Positions 53,662-62,302 of a stretch of DNA of 64,000 nucleotides are shown piece after piece (the first letter of the stretch is position 1; each line of letters starts with the position of its first letter). Both the position numbers and the translations under genes were made by a program. The notes below the pieces were generated by a model. The model did no database searches and was not told where the DNA came from. It was given only the letters and a program-made list of their open reading frames with translations. The stretch lies in assembly GCF_018866325.1 (NCBI RefSeq), contig NZ_CP076457.1:6235001-6299000 (forward strand), given 5' to 3'. The DNA comes from Streptomyces sp. YPW6. GTDB taxonomy: Bacteria; Actinomycetota; Actinomycetes; Streptomycetales; Streptomycetaceae.

Positions 53662-54192
53662 TCAGGTGGTGAACGGACCGATCCGGTAGAGCACCTCGGG
53701 CAGGTGGGTCCCTTCGGGGAACAGGTCGCCGTCGAAGAGGACCTCCTGCTCCAGTGCCACGTCGTGCCGCTGGGCGTAGGACGTGAACAGCCGGTCGGAG
53801 GCGGTGTTGTCCGGGGTGATCGTCGTCTCCACGGACGACAGGCCCTGGTCGGCGGCGACCCGGGCGGTCAGCGCGTCCAGCAGCGTCGCGGCCAGCCCCT
53901 TGCCGCGGTGGGCCGCGTCGACGGCCACCTGCCAGACGACGAGGGTCTGGGGGCGGTCGGGCCGGATGTAGCCCGTCACGAAGGCGATGGGCTCGCCGCT
54001 CTCGCCACGGGCGACGACGGACGTCGCGGCGAAGTCACGGCACCACAGCAGGTAGCTGTACGAGGAGTTCAGGTCCAGGACCTTGGAGTCGCGGGCAATG
54101 CGCCAGATCGCGGCTCCGTCCTCCACTCGCGGCGCATCGATACTGAGGAATTCGCTTCGGGCACGGGCAAAATCTGCTGGTGCGGCGGTCAT
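53662..54192 (-). CDS. ectA: Diaminobutyrate acetyltransferase
   Basis: 176 residues from ATG 54192. It is a GNAT enzyme that acetylates diaminobutyrate at N-gamma. Motifs are LDLNSSYSYLLWCRDFAATS near residue 40, QVAVDAAHRGKGLAATLLDA (acetyl-CoA loop) and ETTITPDNTASDRLFTSYA. It is the first gene of the ect operon and is preceded by AT-rich control DNA. Confidence 0.96.
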   Translation of the reverse strand: MTAAPADFARARSEFLSIDAPRVEDGAAIWRIARDSKVLDLNSSYSYLLWCRDFAATSVVARGESGEPIAFVTGYIRPDRPQTLVVWQVAVDAAHRGKGLAATLLDALTARVAADQGLSSVETTITPDNTASDRLFTSYAQRHDVALEQEVLFDGDLFPEGTHLPEVLYRIGPFTT

Positions 54193-54454
54193 GTGAATTG
54201 AATTTACCCAGCAAATTTCGAAATTGCATCGAGGCAAGGGGTTGGGTGAAGGGCTTGTGTGTGTTATCAGGCGTGCGCGAGCCACCCCATGATCCGGGGG
54301 CATTTTCTTCCACTTTGTCCCGAATTAATCGGTCATAACGCCGCGCCTGTGGGGTCGGTCACAGGATCGTAACTCTCCTGCTACGTGTCCGAATCGTGAA
54401 GCTCGACCCGCGCAGAAACTTCTGCGTTTAGCCGAAGAGATAGCGGGCAAAAGA
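54193..54454. promoter_or_regulatory. ectA upstream region with two dyads
   Basis: About 260 bases, AT-rich near the gene. AATTTCGAAATT at 54214-54225 is a perfect 12-bp palindrome only 22 bases upstream of the ectA ATG. A second dyad, CGCAGAA-N2-TTCTGCG, occurs at 54411-54426. Both are candidate sites for osmotic or nitrogen regulation of ectABCD. No further gene is seen. Confidence 0.55.
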
Positions 54455-54492
54455 ATACGGGGAGCTGCTTTCGATAAAGCAGCTCCCCGTAT
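54455..54492 (-). terminator. 17-bp hairpin after the class V aminotransferase gene
   Basis: atacggggagctgcttt (54455-54471) pairs exactly with aaagcagctccccgtat (54476-54492) over a 4-base loop, just after the stop at 54503 on the minus strand. Confidence 0.92.
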
Positions 54493-54502
54493 CGTGGAGA
54501 AT

Positions 54503-55609
54503 TCAGTGGGCCGGCCAGGTTTCCGAAACGGTCCGGCGGGCAGCCTCGATATCGACCCGCAGGCCCGCATCGGTCAGCGCCGCCCCCAGAGCCGCGAGCG
54601 AGGACAGCACCGCGCCCCGCGTCGCATCCGCCCCGTAATGGTTGACCCGGATCATCTCCTTGGAGAGCGCCCCGCCGCCCGCGACCAGCGGCAGCGCGGG
54701 GTCCGCCGCCAGCGCCGCCGCGACCAGGGCTGCCGCGTCCGTCCCCGCCGGGACGCGCAGCGTCGTCGCCACCGGGGCCGCGTCCCGCGCCCGGTGGACG
54801 TACGGCTCCAGCCCGCCGCCCAGGGCGACCGCTCCCGCCCGGGTCGCCGCGGCGGCCGAGGCGTGGCGGGCCATCACCGTCTCCGGTCCCTCGTCCTCGA
54901 TCCGGGCGACACATGCCTCCAGGCCCAGCATCTCCAGCTGCGCGGGGGCGTGCGGCAGAGCCGTGCGGCCGCCGTCGATCCAGCGCTCCTTCCAGTCCAG
55001 CAGCGACAGGTAGGAGCGGCGCGGGGCGGCCGGGTTGGCGGCGATCCGCTCCCAGGCCCGCGCGCTCACCGACACCGCGGAGACCCCGGCGGGTCCGCCC
55101 ATGGCCTTCTGCGCGCCGATCACGCACAGGTCGACGCCCCAGGCGTCCGGCAGCAGCGGCTCGGCGCCCACCGAGGCGACCGCGTCCAGCATGAACAGCG
55201 CGCCGTGGGCCCGGACCACCTCGCCGATCTCCGCGACCGGGTTGGTGTTGCCGGTCGCCGCCTCCGCGTGCACCAGCGAGACGAAGTCGATCTCCGGGTG
55301 CTCGGCGAGCGCCTCGGCGACCTGGGCGGCGGTCACCGCCGTGTGGAACGGCACCGCGAGGTCGACGACCTGGGCGCCGCAGTCCCGCAGCCAGTTGCCG
55401 AAGGTCTGCCCGTACGGGCCCGTGACCACGTTCAGCGCGGTCGAGCCGGGCCGCGCGCCGCTGCGGATGCAGCCCTCCAGCGGCAGCAGCGCCTCGCCCT
55501 GGGTGATGACGACGTCCTGCTCCGTCGCGAGGAGCCGGGCCACGCGCCGCTCGATCGCCGCGAAGTGGCCGGCGGTGAGCGGGGGCAGATCGAGGAAGGG
55601 GTGCGTCAC
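54503..55609 (-). CDS. Class V aminotransferase (alanine-glyoxylate type)
   Basis: 368 residues from GTG 55609 (THPFLDLPPLTAGHFAAIER). It is a PLP fold-type I enzyme of the serine-pyruvate / alanine-glyoxylate group. The Lys lies in DLCVIGAQKAMGGPAGVSAV near residue 190 and the cofactor Asp in LFMLDAVASVGAEP. VVTGPYGQTFGNWLRDCG is the N-terminal block. Start ATG further upstream is unlikely. Confidence 0.88.
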   Translation of the reverse strand: MTHPFLDLPPLTAGHFAAIERRVARLLATEQDVVITQGEALLPLEGCIRSGARPGSTALNVVTGPYGQTFGNWLRDCGAQVVDLAVPFHTAVTAAQVAEALAEHPEIDFVSLVHAEAATGNTNPVAEIGEVVRAHGALFMLDAVASVGAEPLLPDAWGVDLCVIGAQKAMGGPAGVSAVSVSARAWERIAANPAAPRRSYLSLLDWKERWIDGGRTALPHAPAQLEMLGLEACVARIEDEGPETVMARHASAAAATRAGAVALGGGLEPYVHRARDAAPVATTLRVPAGTDAAALVAAALAADPALPLVAGGGALSKEMIRVNHYGADATRGAVLSSLAALGAALTDAGLRVDIEAARRTVSETWPAH

Positions 55610-55713
55610 GGTGGGGGCTCTCTTCGGGTTCGTCCGACGGTCGGAAGGCACTGGCAGCCTACCGACGGCCCGCCGGCGGCCTCGTACAGTGCCGCGTATG
55701 AGTGATCGGGTGA

Positions 55714-56835
55714 GTGATCGGACGGGTGGTCGAAGTGCGTGAGGGGAAGGAGCGGCCGGTGCTGCGGGTGAAGGGCCGGGTGCTCGTCGGCCCGGACGAG
55801 GTGCGGGACGAACTGTGGGCCGTGGGAGGACGGATCACCTACGAGCGGCCGCCCGGCGCCGACGGTGCGGAGACGGTGCGGGGCTGGGCGCTGCCCGGCC
55901 TCGTCGACGCGCACTGCCATGTCGGTCTGGACCGGCACGGCCCGGTCGACGCGGCGACCGCCGAGAAGCAGGCGCTCACCGACCGGGAGGCCGGGACCCT
56001 GCTGATCCGGGACGCCGGATCGCCCTCCGACACCCGCTGGATCGACTGCCGCGAGGACCTGCCGAAGATCATCAGGGCCGGCCGCCACATCGCGAGGACC
56101 CGCCGCTACATCCGTAACTACGCGCACGAGATCGAGCCCGGCGACCTCGTCGCGTACGTCGCCCAGGAGGCCCGGCGCGGCGACGGCTGGGTCAAGCTCG
56201 TGGGGGACTGGATCGACCGCGACGCCGGGGACCTCACCGCCTGCTGGCCGCGCGGCGAGGTCGAGGCGGCCATCGCCGAGGCCCACCGCCTGGGCGCCCG
56301 GGTCACCGCGCACTGCTTCGCCGAGGAGTCGCTGCGCGATCTGGTGGAGGCGGGCATCGACTGCATCGAGCACGCCACCGGACTCACCGAGGAGACCATC
56401 CCGCTCTTCGCCGAACGCGGCGTCGCGATCGTCCCGACGCTGGTCAACATCGCCACCTTCCCCGACCTCGCGGCGGGCGGCGAGGCCAAGTTCCCCCGCT
56501 GGTCGGCCCATATGCGGCAGCTGTACGACCGCCGCTACGACACCGTGCGCTCCGCGTACGACGCCGGAATCCCGGTCTACGTCGGCACCGACGCGGGCGG
56601 CTCGCTGGCGCACGGCCTGGTCGCGGGCGAGGTCGCCGAGCTGGTCAGGGCGGGCATCCCGCCGCTGGAGGCGCTCTCCGCGACCGCGTGGGGAGCCAGG
56701 CGCTGGCTGGGGCGGCCGGGCCTCGACGAGGGAGCTCCGGCCGACCTGGTCGTCTACGACGAGGACCCGCGCGCGGACGTGCGGGTGCTGGCGGCGCCCC
56801 GCCACGTCGTCCTGAACGGGCGGGTCGTCGGCTGA
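55714..56835 (+). CDS. Amidohydrolase (imidazolonepropionase-like)
   Basis: 373 residues from GTG 55714; GTG 55735 is another possible start. It is a metal-dependent TIM-barrel hydrolase: LPGLVDAHCHVGLDRHG (H-x-H metal ligands, near residue 65), RVTAHCFAEESLRDL, GIDCIEHATGLTEE and VYVGTDAGGSLAHGL (metal Asp). PADLVVYDEDPRADVRVL closes it. The substrate is likely a cyclic amide or peptide-like amide. A 14-codon ATG reading frame (55698-55742) overlaps its start and might be a leader. Confidence 0.88.
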   Translation: MIGRVVEVREGKERPVLRVKGRVLVGPDEVRDELWAVGGRITYERPPGADGAETVRGWALPGLVDAHCHVGLDRHGPVDAATAEKQALTDREAGTLLIRDAGSPSDTRWIDCREDLPKIIRAGRHIARTRRYIRNYAHEIEPGDLVAYVAQEARRGDGWVKLVGDWIDRDAGDLTACWPRGEVEAAIAEAHRLGARVTAHCFAEESLRDLVEAGIDCIEHATGLTEETIPLFAERGVAIVPTLVNIATFPDLAAGGEAKFPRWSAHMRQLYDRRYDTVRSAYDAGIPVYVGTDAGGSLAHGLVAGEVAELVRAGIPPLEALSATAWGARRWLGRPGLDEGAPADLVVYDEDPRADVRVLAAPRHVVLNGRVVG

Positions 56836-57137
56836 ACGGCGGCGCGTTGACGGGCAGTGACGGATGCGGCCCCCGGCTCGTTGATACAGCCCGGCCCGTT
56901 CACGCGCCGCGGCCCCTTCCGCGTGAGACGGGTGACGGGGAGGGACAGGAGGGAACACGCGTGCCGAAAGATTCGAATGTGCGCGCGGAAAACCCCCATT
57001 GGGGTGAACTCACGCCAGGTGTCCGTCAGTTCACCCTCAGTGCGTAAAGATTCACGGAGTCGACGTCACCGGCGCAGGCCATGTCCCCCATGGGGCTGCG
57101 CCGGTGGCTCCATGTCTCTTGTGGGGGTTCCACGATC
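56836..57137 (+). promoter_or_regulatory. LAETG-gene upstream region with inverted repeats
   Basis: About 300 bases with no convincing gene. ggtgaact (57003-57010) and agttcacc (57028-57035) form one inverted repeat. A long hairpin lies at 57067-57106 (caccggcgcag / ctgcgccggtg with an inner ccatg/catgg). It sits about 30 bases ahead of the next start codon and looks like a leader structure. Confidence 0.55.
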
Positions 57138-58154
57138 TTGAACAGCAACACCTTCCGTCTCGCCGCCGTGGCGGTCGCCGCCGCCCCCGTCGCTCTGCTT
57201 GCCGCCGTCCCCGCGCACGCAGCCCCGGCGACGCCCACCACCGGCGGTGAGGGCAGGGCGAGCGCGGTCGTGCTCCGCACCGGGCTCGATGTCTCGCTCC
57301 TCAACAAGTCCCTCCAGGTGCCCCTCAAGGTCACGCTCAACGAGGTGCAGGCCCCGGCCAGCGCCGAGAAGACCGCACTGAGCGTCAACCTGGACGGAGT
57401 GGAGGGCCGCCCGGTCAACGTGCTGCGTGCCGACGTGGCCACCGCCGAAGCGACCGTGGACGAGCACGGGGCCGAGGGCTACACCCATCTGGCGAAGGCG
57501 CGGATCCACGTCCCCGGACTCGCGGCGCTCCCGCTCGTCGAGGTCCAGAAGGTCACCTCCAAGGCGGCCTGCGAGACCGGCAAGCAGCCCGTCGCCGAGT
57601 CGAACGTGCTCGGCCACGTCAAGGTGCTCGGCAAGAAGGTGACGCTCAGCGCGGGCGGACCGACCCAGGTCTCCGTCCCGGGCGTCGGTGAGGTCTCCCT
57701 CGACCTGTCCCACACGGTCACCACCGAGCGCACGGCGGCGGCGACGGCGCTCCGGCTCAAGGTGGCGGTCAACCCGCTCCAGCTCAACGTCGCCGAGGTC
57801 AACGGCGAGGTCACCCTCGCCGAGGCGACCTGCGAGACCCCGGCGGGGCCCCAGACCCCCGAGGAGCCGGGCGACACCGCGGGCGGCTCCACCGACGGCG
57901 GGGCCACGGGCGGCGACAGCGGCGGCGACGGCAGCACCGGCGGCGACGGCGGCAGCAGTGACGGCGGAAAGGGCGACGGCGACGTGAAGACGCAGACCGG
58001 CTCCGACACCGGCACCGCCCCCGTCGAGGCCAACCTCGCCGAGACCGGAGGCAGCTCGACCACTCCGTACATCGCGGGCGGCGCGGCCCTCCTCCTGGCC
58101 GTCGGCGCGGGCGCCACCGTGCTGGCGCGCAGGCGCAGCAGCGGCCAGAGCTGA
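57138..58154 (+). CDS. LAETG sortase-anchored secreted protein
   Basis: 338 residues if TTG 57138 is the start (ggggg ten bases upstream; MNSNTFRLAAVAVAAAPVAL forms the signal peptide). Earlier in-frame codons give a longer, less likely start. The mature part (32-250) is a beta-rich domain with three Cys. A Gly/Ser/Asp-rich linker follows (DGGATGGDSGGDG). It ends LAETGGSSTTPYIAGGAALL, a hydrophobic helix and RRRSSGQS: a class E sortase signal. It should be covalently fixed in the cell wall. Homologous to SCO1860-type proteins, as I recall. Confidence 0.85.
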   Translation: MNSNTFRLAAVAVAAAPVALLAAVPAHAAPATPTTGGEGRASAVVLRTGLDVSLLNKSLQVPLKVTLNEVQAPASAEKTALSVNLDGVEGRPVNVLRADVATAEATVDEHGAEGYTHLAKARIHVPGLAALPLVEVQKVTSKAACETGKQPVAESNVLGHVKVLGKKVTLSAGGPTQVSVPGVGEVSLDLSHTVTTERTAAATALRLKVAVNPLQLNVAEVNGEVTLAEATCETPAGPQTPEEPGDTAGGSTDGGATGGDSGGDGSTGGDGGSSDGGKGDGDVKTQTGSDTGTAPVEANLAETGGSSTTPYIAGGAALLLAVGAGATVLARRRSSGQS

Positions 58155-58164
58155 TCCGTGTGAC

Positions 58165-58197
58165 GGGGGCGGCGTTCGCCGGACGGACGCCGCCCCC
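58165..58197 (+). terminator. 11-bp hairpin after the LAETG gene
   Basis: gggggcggcgt (58165-58175) pairs exactly with acgccgccccc (58187-58197), ten bases after the stop codon. Confidence 0.8.
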
Positions 58198-58290
58198 ACC
58201 CGGTGCGGCGGCGTCCGCCGGACCGACGGCACCACCTGTGCGCGGCGTCGTCCGCCGGACCGAAGCCGCCTCACCCCGTGCGGGGCTCCC

Positions 58291-59892
58291 TCAGCGCCCC
58301 GATCGCGTCGGCAGGGCCTGCACCGCCTGGTCCAGGGCCTGGAGGAAACGATTGGTCGTGGCCCGGTCACGGACCGCGAGCCGCAGCCACCGCGCCCCGA
58401 GCCCGGGGAAGGTATCGCCGCGCCGGACGGCGAAGCCCAGCAGCCGCAGCCGCTCCCGGACCTCCGCCGCCCGCTCCAGCCGCACCAGCACGAACGGGCC
58501 CCGGGCCGCCTCCACCACCTCGACCTCGCTGAACTCCGCCAGCCCGGCGAGCAGATGGGCCCGGTCCACCGTGATCCGGTCCGCCGCCTGAGCCGCCTCC
58601 ACCAGCGCCCGCGGCTCCATGCACGCCTCCGCCGCCGCCAGCGCCGGGGTGGACACAGGCCACAGCGGCTGCGCCTCGGCGAGCAGCGCCACCGTCTCCG
58701 GCTCGGCCAGCACGTAACCGATCCGCAGCCCGGCCAGCCCCCACGTCTTGGTGAGGCTGCGCAGCACCACGAGCCCCGGGATGTCCGTCCGGTCGCACAC
58801 CGCCTCGCGCTCGCCCGGCACGACGTCCATGAACGCCTCGTCGACCACCAGGGTCCGCCCCGGCCGGGCCAGCTGCTCCAGCAGGGCCGCCGGATGCAGC
58901 ACGGACGTCGGGTTCGTCGGATTGCCGATCACCACGAGGTCCGCCTCCTCGGGGACCGCCGCCGGATCGAGCCGGAAACCGTCCTCGGCCCGCAGCAGGA
59001 CCCGCCCCACCTCGTGCCCGGCCGCCCGCAGCGCCGCCTCCGGCTCCGTGAACTGAGGGTGCACCACGACCGGCCGACGGGCCGGCAGGGCCCGGGCGAT
59101 CAGGACGAACGCCTCGGCCGCGCCCGCCGTCAGCAGCACCCGCTCCACCGGCAGCCCGTGCCGGCCGGCGACCGCGGCCCGCGCGGACGCCCCGTCGGGA
59201 TAGGCGGCCAGCGAGGTGAGCGACGCGGCTATCCGCTCGCGCAGCCACGGGGGAGGGGTGTGGGTACGGACGTTCACGGCGAGATCGGTCAGATTCTCGC
59301 CGCGGACCTCCGCGTCGCCGTGGTGCCGCAGGTCCGGCCCGGCGCTCTCGATGTTCCGCATGGGGGGATGCGTGGGGGGATTCATGGCAGCCATGGTGAA
59401 CGGGCGGGAGCCTGCCGTCACCGGTGAGGTGGAAGTTTTCCCGCCGGAAACACCGAAAGTCCTGTCGGCGGCCGGAAAACGGCGGGCCACCGCACAGGTC
59501 GCCACCCCCTTCCCGCCCGGGGCCCGGGTCTTGGGCACCACCAGCTCGTCCGCCTCGATCAGCGCCGCGGCCTCCGCGACCGACGCCGTCCCCACCGCCG
59601 CGCGCACCGCCCCCGAGGGGTGCGGCACCCGGACCGAGGCCAGCGCCCCGGCCGGATGGGTCCGCACCGGCACGCCGAGCCGGGCCGCCGCTCCCACGAT
59701 CCCCGGCTCGTCCCCCCTGGCGTCGACCGTGGCCACCTCCAGCACGTCCGCCATCTCCAGCCCCGCCCCGCTCAGCACCGCCTCGATGAGGGCGAACACC
59801 GTGTCGCCCGAGGCACCTCGCCGTGCGCCGACCCCCACCACCAGACTGCGGGCGCCGGACTCGGGTCCGGGGCCGAGGGATGCTCCGGTCAT
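58291..59892 (-). CDS. cobC: CobE/CbiG-C domain fused to CobC-type aminotransferase
   Basis: 533 residues from ATG 59892. Residues 1-140 are the CobE/CbiG C-terminal domain (RSLVVGVGARRGASGDTVFA, and ELVVPKTRAPGGKGVATCAV). After a 30-residue linker comes a PLP enzyme of the CobC/CobD (threonine-phosphate decarboxylase-like, Rv2231c) type. It starts MRNIESAGPDLRHHGDAEV, with GNPTNPTSVL and SLTKTWGLAGLRIGY (Schiff-base Lys). In many genomes these are two genes. Here no stop codon separates them, so they are fused, or a second start near 59362 is used. Confidence 0.82.
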   Translation of the reverse strand: MTGASLGPGPESGARSLVVGVGARRGASGDTVFALIEAVLSGAGLEMADVLEVATVDARGDEPGIVGAAARLGVPVRTHPAGALASVRVPHPSGAVRAAVGTASVAEAAALIEADELVVPKTRAPGGKGVATCAVARRFPAADRTFGVSGGKTSTSPVTAGSRPFTMAAMNPPTHPPMRNIESAGPDLRHHGDAEVRGENLTDLAVNVRTHTPPPWLRERIAASLTSLAAYPDGASARAAVAGRHGLPVERVLLTAGAAEAFVLIARALPARRPVVVHPQFTEPEAALRAAGHEVGRVLLRAEDGFRLDPAAVPEEADLVVIGNPTNPTSVLHPAALLEQLARPGRTLVVDEAFMDVVPGEREAVCDRTDIPGLVVLRSLTKTWGLAGLRIGYVLAEPETVALLAEAQPLWPVSTPALAAAEACMEPRALVEAAQAADRITVDRAHLLAGLAEFSEVEVVEAARGPFVLVRLERAAEVRERLRLLGFAVRRGDTFPGLGARWLRLAVRDRATTNRFLQALDQAVQALPTRSGR

Positions 59893-60107
59893 CGGCGGAG
59901 TCCTGCCTTTCAGGTCATACGTCTCGGTGGTGGTGCGGGGACGGGCGCGGGACCGCTCCGTATACGAAGCACGGAGGCGGGCGGTATGCGCGGCACAACA
60001 GCGCACGGCACACGCGGCACGGCAGCGGGCGGGAGGGACGCGGTGAGCGCCGCCGGTAAGGACACCCTGAGATGCGCGGAGGGGGCCCGATCGGCTAGCA
60101 AGGCCCC
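59893..60107. other. Gap between the CobE-CobC gene and the ZIP gene
   Basis: About 215 bases between divergent genes. I looked for a B12 box of a cobalamin riboswitch and for a Zur box and see neither with certainty. It must contain promoters for both directions. Confidence 0.5.
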
Positions 60108-60839
60108 ATGGCGGTGTTCGTCGCGCTCGGCGCGTTCCTGATGACCCTGGCCGGCGGCTGGGTCGCCCAGCGCGTCACCGACCGCCGCCATCTGGTGCTC
60201 GGCCTGGCGGGCGGGCTGATGCTCGGCGTGGTCGGCCTCGACCTCCTGCCCGAGGCGATCGAGGCGGCGGGCGAGCCGGTGCTCGGGGTCCCGATGGCGC
60301 TGCTGCTGTTCGTGGGCGGCTTCCTGGCGGCCCATCTGGTCGAGCGGCTGCTCTCCGCCCGCCAGGTGGCGCACGGGGCGGGCGGGCACCACGGCGACCG
60401 CGTACCGCAGGTGGGGCTGACGGCGGCCGCCGCGATGGTCGGCCACAGCCTGATGGACGGCATCGCGCTCGGCGCCGCCTTCCAGGTCAGCGGCTCCATG
60501 GGCGTGGCCGTCGCGCTGGCGGTGATCAGTCATGACTTCGCCGACGGATTCAACACGTACACCCTCACCAGTCTGTACGGGAACGCCCGCCGCAAAGCGC
60601 TCCTGATGCTGTTCGCGGCCGCCGTGGCACCGGTCGTGGGCGCGGCGACGACGCTGCTGTTCACCCTTCCGGAGGAACTGCTCGGCGGCTATCTCGGCTT
60701 CTTCGGCGGAGCCCTGCTCTACCTGGCCGCTGCGGAGATCCTTCCCGAGGCGCACCACACCCATCCCGCCCGCTCCACCCTTCTCTGCACCATCGGGGGC
60801 GTGGGCTTCATCTGGCTGGTCGTCGGCATCGCCGAGTGA
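60108..60839 (+). CDS. ZIP family metal transporter
   Basis: 243 residues with about seven or eight membrane helices. The metal site is formed by GHSLMDGIALGAAF (helix 4, H-S-x2-D-G) and ISHDFADGFNTY (helix 5, H-D-x2-D-G), plus EILPEAHH near the C-terminus. It should import Zn2+ or another divalent ion. Because it lies inside the cob cluster, cobalt is worth considering as a substrate. Confidence 0.88.
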   Translation: MAVFVALGAFLMTLAGGWVAQRVTDRRHLVLGLAGGLMLGVVGLDLLPEAIEAAGEPVLGVPMALLLFVGGFLAAHLVERLLSARQVAHGAGGHHGDRVPQVGLTAAAAMVGHSLMDGIALGAAFQVSGSMGVAVALAVISHDFADGFNTYTLTSLYGNARRKALLMLFAAAVAPVVGAATTLLFTLPEELLGGYLGFFGGALLYLAAAEILPEAHHTHPARSTLLCTIGGVGFIWLVVGIAE

Positions 60840-60943
60840 GCCGCGCGTACGCCCCCGACGCCCCCGCACGCCGCACGCGCCGTCGCTGAACGCGCCGACA
60901 GCGCCCGGCAGCACGCGGCCCGCGAGGCCGGGCGGCGAACCGC

Positions 60944-62302
60944 TCACCGCGCCGGAAGCGCCCGGCAGTGCTCGACGAACCGCCGGGCCACCTCGGGCGA
61001 CGCGGCCCAGTGGGTGTGCAGATAGCTCGCGTGGACGCCCCGCTGGACGTACCCCTCGACCCGCCGCTCCGGCTGGTGCATGCCCCAGGCCGGCGTGGTC
61101 CCCGCCGCCGGGTCCAGCACCGTGCGGTGGAACTCATGACCCCGCACCCGGGTCCCCGCCGGCGCCAGCGGGCTGTCCGTGACCGCCACCGCCTGCCGGT
61201 ACCCGAGCGTGAGGCGCTCCGACATCCGGGCCTCGGCGTCCAGCAGCCCGCACATCGGCCTCCCGTCCAGCTCCCGGGCCAGATACAGCAGCCCCGCGCA
61301 CTCCGCGGCCACCGGCGCCCCGCTCCGGGCCAGTGCCGTGACCGCCCGCCGCAACGGCTCGTTGGCCGAGAGCTCGGGGGCGTACATCTCCGGGAACCCG
61401 CCACCGATCACGAGCCCCGCCGCACCCGTCGGCAGCTTCTCGTCCCGCAGCGGGTCGAAGGTCACGACCTCCGCACCGGCCGCCGTCAGCAGCTCGGCGT
61501 GTTCCGCGTACGCGAAGGTGAACGCCGCCCCGCCGGCCACGGCGACGACGGGCCGGGGGCCTTCCGCAGGGGCGTACGCCGGTGCCCACGGCTCGTCCGG
61601 CAGCGCGGGAGCCGTCCGGGCCAGCGCCAGCAGCGCGTCCAGATCGCACCCGGCGCGCACCCGCTCGCCCATGGCCCGTACGGCGTCCACCGCCTCGCTC
61701 CGCCGCTCGGCCACCGGGACCAGACCCAGGTGCCGGGAGGGCGTCGCGACCTGCGGCGCCCGCCGGATCACCCCGAGCACCGGCAGCCCCGACTCGTCCA
61801 GCGCGTCCCGCAACAGCGCCTCGTGCCGGTCGGAGGCCACCTTGTTCAGGATCACCCCGCCGATCCGCACCTGCGGATCCCACGAGGCGAACCCGTGGAC
61901 CAGGGCCGCCACCGACCGCGACTGCGAGGACGCGTCCACCACGAGCACCACCGGGGCCCTGAGCAGCTTCGCCACCTGCGCGGTCGACGCCAGCTCACCC
62001 TGCCCCGAGGCGCCGTCGTACAGCCCCATCACGCCCTCGACCACGGCGAGATCGCACCCCGCCGCCCCGTGCGCGAAGAGCGGGGCGACGAGATCCGTCC
62101 CGCACATGTACGCGTCGAGGTTCCGGCCGGGGCGCCCCGTCGCCAGGGAGTGGTAGCCCGGATCGATGTAGTCCGGACCGACCTTGTGCGGTGAGACGGC
62201 CGACCCGCGCGCGGCGAAGGCGGCCATCAGACCGGTGGCGACGGTGGTCTTGCCGCTGTTGGAGGCAGGCGCGGCGATGACCAGACGGGGCACGTTCACC
62301 AC
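60944..62302 (-). CDS. cobB: Cobyrinate/hydrogenobyrinate a,c-diamide synthase
   Basis: 452 residues from GTG 62302; a second GTG at 62299 is possible. It amidates the a and c side chains with glutamine and ATP. An N-terminal dethiobiotin-synthetase-like domain has the P-loop AAPASNSGKTTVATG (residues 9-23) and VVEGVMGLYDG. A C-terminal class I glutamine amidotransferase domain has the Cys in VAAECAGLLYLAREL (near residue 336). The start overlaps the cobO stop. Confidence 0.95.
   Translation of the reverse strand: MVNVPRLVIAAPASNSGKTTVATGLMAAFAARGSAVSPHKVGPDYIDPGYHSLATGRPGRNLDAYMCGTDLVAPLFAHGAAGCDLAVVEGVMGLYDGASGQGELASTAQVAKLLRAPVVLVVDASSQSRSVAALVHGFASWDPQVRIGGVILNKVASDRHEALLRDALDESGLPVLGVIRRAPQVATPSRHLGLVPVAERRSEAVDAVRAMGERVRAGCDLDALLALARTAPALPDEPWAPAYAPAEGPRPVVAVAGGAAFTFAYAEHAELLTAAGAEVVTFDPLRDEKLPTGAAGLVIGGGFPEMYAPELSANEPLRRAVTALARSGAPVAAECAGLLYLARELDGRPMCGLLDAEARMSERLTLGYRQAVAVTDSPLAPAGTRVRGHEFHRTVLDPAAGTTPAWGMHQPERRVEGYVQRGVHASYLHTHWAASPEVARRFVEHCRALPAR

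Noticed and set aside
55698-55742. 14-codon ATG frame before the amidohydrolase
   Set aside because: Short, repetitive (SDRVSDR) and with weak ribosome site; kept only as a note in the gene entry, since translation cannot be shown.
59893-60107. Cobalamin riboswitch upstream of cob or ZIP genes
   Set aside because: No B12 box (GCCACTG) or its complement and no matching long-range pairing that I can see.
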